Assembly: GCA_910578405.1 (NCBI GenBank)
Contig: CAJTQO010000001.1
Span: forward strand, 142,020 to 206,019
Direction: 5' to 3'
Source of the DNA: an uncultured Lachnospiraceae bacterium
GTDB lineage: Bacteria > Bacillota > Clostridia > Lachnospirales > Lachnospiraceae
DNA length: 64,000 nt
Shown here: positions 60,420-64,000 of the stretch, one piece after another
Layout of the letters: each line of letters opens with the position of its first letter
Numbering within the stretch: position 1 is the stretch's first letter
Position numbers and translations under genes: made by a program
The notes under the pieces: model-generated
The model's input: only the letters and a program-made list of their open reading frames with translations
What the model was told of the DNA's origin: nothing
Databases searched by the model: none

Positions 60420-61973
60420 TTGGTAAAGAGGATGGGATGCAAAATGAGGAAAAAAATGTGGAGCGGCAGGAAGTTGGCGCTGCTAACGGCGGCTGTGGTA
60501 GTTATGACGGGATTGGGCGCAGGAGCGGTCTTGGCTGTGCAGACAAAGGCTTCCGGTGGGCAGGCAGCGGGTAAAACGCAGGAGATAGAAAGTACGCGGG
60601 AAGCGGCAGGCGAAAAAACGGATGGGAAGGCTTTTGCAAGCGTGGGGGTTAAAACAGACGGTGAAACGGGAAGCGGGACCGGGGGTAAAGAAGACAGCAT
60701 GGCGGGAGGCGCAGCCGGGAGTAAGGAAGACGGAACAGCGGGAGACGCGGCCGGGAGTAAGGAAGACAGCGCGTCGGGAGGCATGGCCGGGAGTAAGGAA
60801 GGCGGAACAGCAGGAGGCACGGCTGAGAGTAAGGAAGATAGCACAGAGGGAAGCGCGGCCGGGAGTAAGGCGGACGGAACAGCAGGAGACGGGACGGCCG
60901 ATACGGCAGAAAGTAAGACGGACGGCGCAGAAGACAGTGCGGCAGAGGGAGATGACGGGGAGCCGGAGCTGACGCCGGAAGAAAAGGAAAGGGAAGAAAA
61001 AATAGACGCATATTTTGACGGCGCGGTATTTGTGGGGGATTCCATTATGCTTGGATTCCGGAATTATGCTATGAAACGGCAGGATACTTTTTTAAGCAAG
61101 TTCCAGTTTCTGGCGGCAGGAAGCTACTCTGCCAATAACGCCCTGTGGGAGTTGGGGAATAAAGACAGTGTCCACCCGGTTTATAAAGGGGAGCCAAGGT
61201 ATGTGTGGGATTCCATAGCGATGATGGGCGGGAAGAAGGTGTTCATTATGCTTGGAATGAATGACTTGAATGTAACGGGGCTGGACGGTTCCTGGGAAAA
61301 ATATGAAGAGCTGATTGGGAAAATAAAAGAGAGTTCCCCCGATGCGGAAATACATCTGATGAGCATGACCTATATTTTGCATGGAAAAGAAGTAGGGAAA
61401 CTGGAAAATGATACGATTCGGGAGTATAATGGTATATTGCGGAAGATGGCTGAGGAAAAGGGGTTGGGGTATGTTAATGTGGCCGATGCGCTGGCGGATG
61501 GCAACGGGGATTTGGCGGCGGAGTATTGCAGTGATGAATTTGCCCATCAGAATCCGGAAGCTTATGATATATGGGTGTCGGTGTTAAGAGACTATGCGAA
61601 AGGGGAGTTGGAGGAAGAAGAATATGCCAGGGCGGACCAGGAGGGTCAGACAGCCGGGGCGGCAAAGGCAGGCGGTAAAGAAGCGCAGGAAAAAAATGTT
61701 GCCGTTCCAATGACACAGGGAAAAAGCGCAGCGGGAAAAACGGCAGGCGAAAAGGATGCGGACGTAAAAGCGGTTGATGGGAAACCTGTCGGGAATGCAA
61801 CGGAAGATAAGGATGCGGACGGGAAAACGACGGAGGGGAATGTTGACGGGCAGACAATGGATGGGAAGGATACCGTCGGGAAATCAGAAACCGGGAAGAA
61901 GGACACAGGGCAGATTATAGAGGAACAGAGCCCGGAAGAAAAAGCGGCAAACAGGAAGAATTCTGCCGGGTGA
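60420..61973 (+). CDS. exported SGNH/GDSL-type hydrolase with repeat-rich linkers
   Basis: About 517 residues. An N-terminal signal or anchor (LALLTAAVVVMTGLGAGAVLA) is followed by a 140-residue low-complexity linker of 12-residue repeats such as AAGSKEDGTAGD, an SGNH domain (about residues 200-395; block I VFVGDSIMLGF, with the Ser; block III MLGMNDLN; block V near EFAHQNPEAYDIW), and another Lys/Gly/Asp-rich tail. Such hydrolases, next to an MBOAT, are O-acetyl transferases or esterases of surface glycans. The start is uncertain: TTG 60420 has AGGTGAGG close by; ATG 60432 and ATG 60444 are alternatives and keep the signal sequence. DUF4358 and MBOAT genes follow. Confidence 0.85.
   Translation: MVKRMGCKMRKKMWSGRKLALLTAAVVVMTGLGAGAVLAVQTKASGGQAAGKTQEIESTREAAGEKTDGKAFASVGVKTDGETGSGTGGKEDSMAGGAAGSKEDGTAGDAAGSKEDSASGGMAGSKEGGTAGGTAESKEDSTEGSAAGSKADGTAGDGTADTAESKTDGAEDSAAEGDDGEPELTPEEKEREEKIDAYFDGAVFVGDSIMLGFRNYAMKRQDTFLSKFQFLAAGSYSANNALWELGNKDSVHPVYKGEPRYVWDSIAMMGGKKVFIMLGMNDLNVTGLDGSWEKYEELIGKIKESSPDAEIHLMSMTYILHGKEVGKLENDTIREYNGILRKMAEEKGLGYVNVADALADGNGDLAAEYCSDEFAHQNPEAYDIWVSVLRDYAKGELEEEEYARADQEGQTAGAAKAGGKEAQEKNVAVPMTQGKSAAGKTAGEKDADVKAVDGKPVGNATEDKDADGKTTEGNVDGQTMDGKDTVGKSETGKKDTGQIIEEQSPEEKAANRKNSAG
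60700..60900 (+). repeat. 36 bp tandem repeats inside the SGNH gene
   Basis: About five units share GGCC.GGGAGTAAGGAAG.. and GGGAG.C., encoding a 12-residue repeat (AAGSKEDGTAGD type). In frame throughout. Confidence 0.85.
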
Positions 61974-62046
61974 GAAAGAGATAGGGGAAGCGGCATTTAC
62001 ATTTAGCATCCCCAAAGAGTAAAGGACAAGGAAGGAGATACCTACG

Positions 62047-62622
62047 ATGAGTAACAAAGGTAAGATTAGAGGAAAAGCGGCGTTGGCTGTGATAACGGCA
62101 GCCCTTCTGGCAGGCTGTGGGCAAGCAGGAGGGGATGCGGCTCCGGCACAGAGCGGAAGCGTAGTGGCGGATGGGACACAGGAGGTGGAACGCATAGAAG
62201 AGACAGACGGCGGAGCGCAGGAGGACAAAACGGCCGGAGGCAAGACAGCGCCGGAAATTTATGAGGAAATCGAACAGACGGTGGAGTTGATTTCACCAGT
62301 GCAGATGGGCGATGATTTTATAAACAATTATTATGGAATTGAGCCGGAGAAACTGGAAGAATATGTGTTTGTTATGTCAGAGGAAGCTACCAGCGCAGAG
62401 ACGGTGGTTCTTATGAAAGTAAAGGAAGAGGGGGACGTGGAGGCAATGTGCGCCGCTTTGCAGGTTGTGGTGGATGAGAAGCGTTCGGAGATGCAGGACT
62501 ATCTTCCGGAACAATTTGAAATCGTGGATAAGAGTTCGGTAAAATCCAAAGGAAATTATGTGTACTTGGTGATTTCCGAGCAGGCGGATGCGATTTTACA
62601 GGTTATTGAAAAGGGAATATAG
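62047..62622 (+). CDS. DUF4358 lipoprotein
   Basis: 191 residues. The lipobox is ALLAGCGQAGG, so it is lipid-anchored outside the membrane. A short linker is followed by a DUF4358 domain (about 70-190) with EIYEEIEQTVEL, NNYYGIEPEKLEEY and MKVKEEGDVEAMCAALQ. The family is found in Firmicutes, often next to MBOAT and SGNH genes, and may be an accessory part of surface acetylation; its biochemical role is not known. GGAAGGAG lies upstream of ATG 62047. The MBOAT gene starts 16 bases after the stop. Confidence 0.9.
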   Translation: MSNKGKIRGKAALAVITAALLAGCGQAGGDAAPAQSGSVVADGTQEVERIEETDGGAQEDKTAGGKTAPEIYEEIEQTVELISPVQMGDDFINNYYGIEPEKLEEYVFVMSEEATSAETVVLMKVKEEGDVEAMCAALQVVVDEKRSEMQDYLPEQFEIVDKSSVKSKGNYVYLVISEQADAILQVIEKGI

Positions 62623-62638
62623 GAGGGAAGGATAAGCT

Positions 62639-64000
62639 ATGGTTTTTAGCAGTATTCCATTTTTGTTCTTCTTTCTTCCGGCATGTTTTATGTCGTATTA
62701 TGCCGTTCCGGGAATTGTACAGGCTTTGCAAACAAAAGAAGGGCGCAAAGCCAGGACAGGTTTCCGGGCGGAGATTTTGGCGGCAGAGCATAAGAGGAAA
62801 AAGGCGGGAGGTTTTGGGGCAGGAAAGGCTTTAGAGGTGACGCAGAGGTGGAGAAATGGAATCCTGCTGTTGTTCAGCCTGGTTTTTTATGCCTGGGGAG
62901 AGCCTGTTTATCTGCTGTTGATGCTGTTTGCCACACTGGTGGATTATTGCGGCGGCAGGCTGATGACCAGGTTTGGAACTACGCCTGGCAGGCGGAAATT
63001 GTTTTTGGCCTGCGCTTTGGGGATAAACCTTTCTATGCTGGCTTTTTTCAAATATGCGGATTTTCTGATCGGAACGGTGAATGGGCTGTCGGGGGCGGCC
63101 ATCCGGCCTTTGGGGCTGGGCTTACCGGTGGGGATCAGCTTTTTTACATTTCAGACTATGAGTTACAGCATAGATTTGTACCGGGGGAAGGTGCCGGTGG
63201 AAAGGAGTTATCCGGATTATTTAACCTATGTGTCTATGTTTCCGCAGTTGGTAGCCGGCCCCATTGTGCGGTATGCGACGGTTAAGGAAGAATTGCACTG
63301 TCGGCAAATCCGGGCAAAGGAGGTGCAGGAGGGTATCCTGCGGTTTATGCAGGGGTTGTTTAAGAAGGTGTTGATTGCGAACCAGATTGGAGCGCTTTGG
63401 GAGGAAATCCGGTTGTTAGAGGCCGGGCAGGCCAGCGTGGCGACGGCATGGCTGGGAGCGGTGGCGTTTACGCTGCAGCTCTATTTTGATTTTAGCGCAT
63501 ACAGCGATATGGCCATTGGCATGGGATGGATGCTTGGCTTCCATTTTCCCGAGAATTTTAACTATCCGTTGTTTGCAGTGTCTGTGACGGATTTCTGGAG
63601 GCGCTGGCATATTTCACTGTCCACCTGGTTTAGGGATTATATTTATATTCCTTTGGGCGGAAACAGGGTAAACGTGGGGAAACATTTACGCAATATGTTT
63701 GTAGTATGGTTTCTGACGGGGCTTTGGCATGGCGCGGCATGGAATTTTGTATTATGGGGATTGTATTACGGTGTGCTGCTGACGTTGGAGAAGTATGTAT
63801 GGGGCAGGGCGTTGGAAGCTTTGCCAAAGCTGGCGCAGCATATTTATGCGGCAGTAATTGTCGTCGTTGGATTTGTGATATTTGTGTTTGACGATATGGG
63901 AGCCCTTGGCGCGTATCTGAAATCTATGGCAGGCTGCGCGGGAAATGCATGGTGGGGGGAGGAATTCCTTTGGTATAGCGGGAACTACGGCGCAGCGCTG
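62639..64000 (+). CDS. MBOAT family O-acyltransferase (runs off the right edge)
   Basis: The frame is open for 454 codons from ATG 62639, which has AGGAGGGAAGG directly upstream, to the end of the window, with no stop. It is a polytopic membrane protein of the AlgI/DltB/PatA group. Conserved blocks are LPVGISFFTFQTMSYSIDL, YVSMFPQLVAGPIVR and the catalytic His in LTGLWHGAAWNFVLWG; a second FWRRWHISLS block is also present. It moves acyl groups across the membrane for O-acylation of surface glycans. With the SGNH hydrolase and DUF4358 lipoprotein it forms a likely acetylation cluster. The missing C-terminus lies outside the window. Confidence 0.93.
   Translation, partial: MVFSSIPFLFFFLPACFMSYYAVPGIVQALQTKEGRKARTGFRAEILAAEHKRKKAGGFGAGKALEVTQRWRNGILLLFSLVFYAWGEPVYLLLMLFATLVDYCGGRLMTRFGTTPGRRKLFLACALGINLSMLAFFKYADFLIGTVNGLSGAAIRPLGLGLPVGISFFTFQTMSYSIDLYRGKVPVERSYPDYLTYVSMFPQLVAGPIVRYATVKEELHCRQIRAKEVQEGILRFMQGLFKKVLIANQIGALWEEIRLLEAGQASVATAWLGAVAFTLQLYFDFSAYSDMAIGMGWMLGFHFPENFNYPLFAVSVTDFWRRWHISLSTWFRDYIYIPLGGNRVNVGKHLRNMFVVWFLTGLWHGAAWNFVLWGLYYGVLLTLEKYVWGRALEALPKLAQHIYAAVIVVVGFVIFVFDDMGALGAYLKSMAGCAGNAWWGEEFLWYSGNYGAAL

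Overview
This 64 kb window looks like chromosome of a spore-forming, anaerobic, low-to-mid GC Firmicute. The best fit is the family Lachnospiraceae (Clostridia). This rests on gene content rather than a database search: a T-box-controlled clostridial long-form IleRS, spoIID next to a spoIIQ-like gene, a SipL-like DUF3794/LysM spore-coat gene, DHODB-type pyrimidine genes (pyrK/pyrD), DUF4358 and DUF1934 proteins, and strong AGGAGG ribosome-binding sites. I see no rRNA, tRNA, CRISPR array, insertion sequence or prophage.

Layout. 1-830: tail of a low-complexity, probably exported protein. 889-13706: T-box and ileS, a chemoreceptor, glycogen phosphorylase, a two-domain PPK2 polyphosphate:AMP phosphotransferase and an aconitase-family hydratase. 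13910-19218: secreted amidase, an EF-hand-like protein, spoIID and spoIIQ-like. 19526-26522: amidohydrolase, ddl, murF, an O-antigen-ligase-like membrane protein and plsC. 26937-32455: PrcB-like lipoprotein, pyrC-pyrK-pyrD and sipL. 33022-37154: a TPR protein with a degenerate J-like domain beside an HscC-like Hsp70. 37233-45126: ispE with a repeat-built N-terminal extension, a GntR regulator, murI, DUF1934, cardiolipin synthase and several unknowns. 45392-52059: a complete vanG-type glycopeptide-resistance cluster, vanR-vanS-vanG-vanXY-vanT. 52361-60156: lipoprotein PPIase, asnS, NlpC/P60 hydrolase, an unknown lipoprotein, dgt and a DnaQ-like exonuclease with a zinc ribbon. 60420-64000: SGNH hydrolase, DUF4358 lipoprotein and MBOAT acyltransferase, probably a surface-glycan O-acetylation cluster cut by the window edge.

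How the genes fit together. Cell-envelope construction dominates: D-Glu supply (murI), D-Ala-D-Ala (ddl), its addition to the precursor (murF), remodelling hydrolases, phospholipid synthesis (plsC, cls) and probable O-acetylation. The vanG cluster supplies the parts for an alternative D-Ala-D-Ser terminus: a D-Ser-type ligase, a serine-type racemase with Asn in place of the usual active-site Tyr, and a D,D-peptidase, all downstream of a two-component system.

Two features are less expected. First, a family of about 165 bp near-palindromic elements with 20 bp inverted termini occurs as two complete copies (29700-29864, 41947-42112) and two half copies that bracket the polyphosphate:AMP phosphotransferase gene. 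Second, purine-rich minisatellites of 34-48 bp recur, both between genes and translated into linkers or N-terminal extensions. Two good SigE-type promoters lie before the sporulation genes spoIID and sipL.
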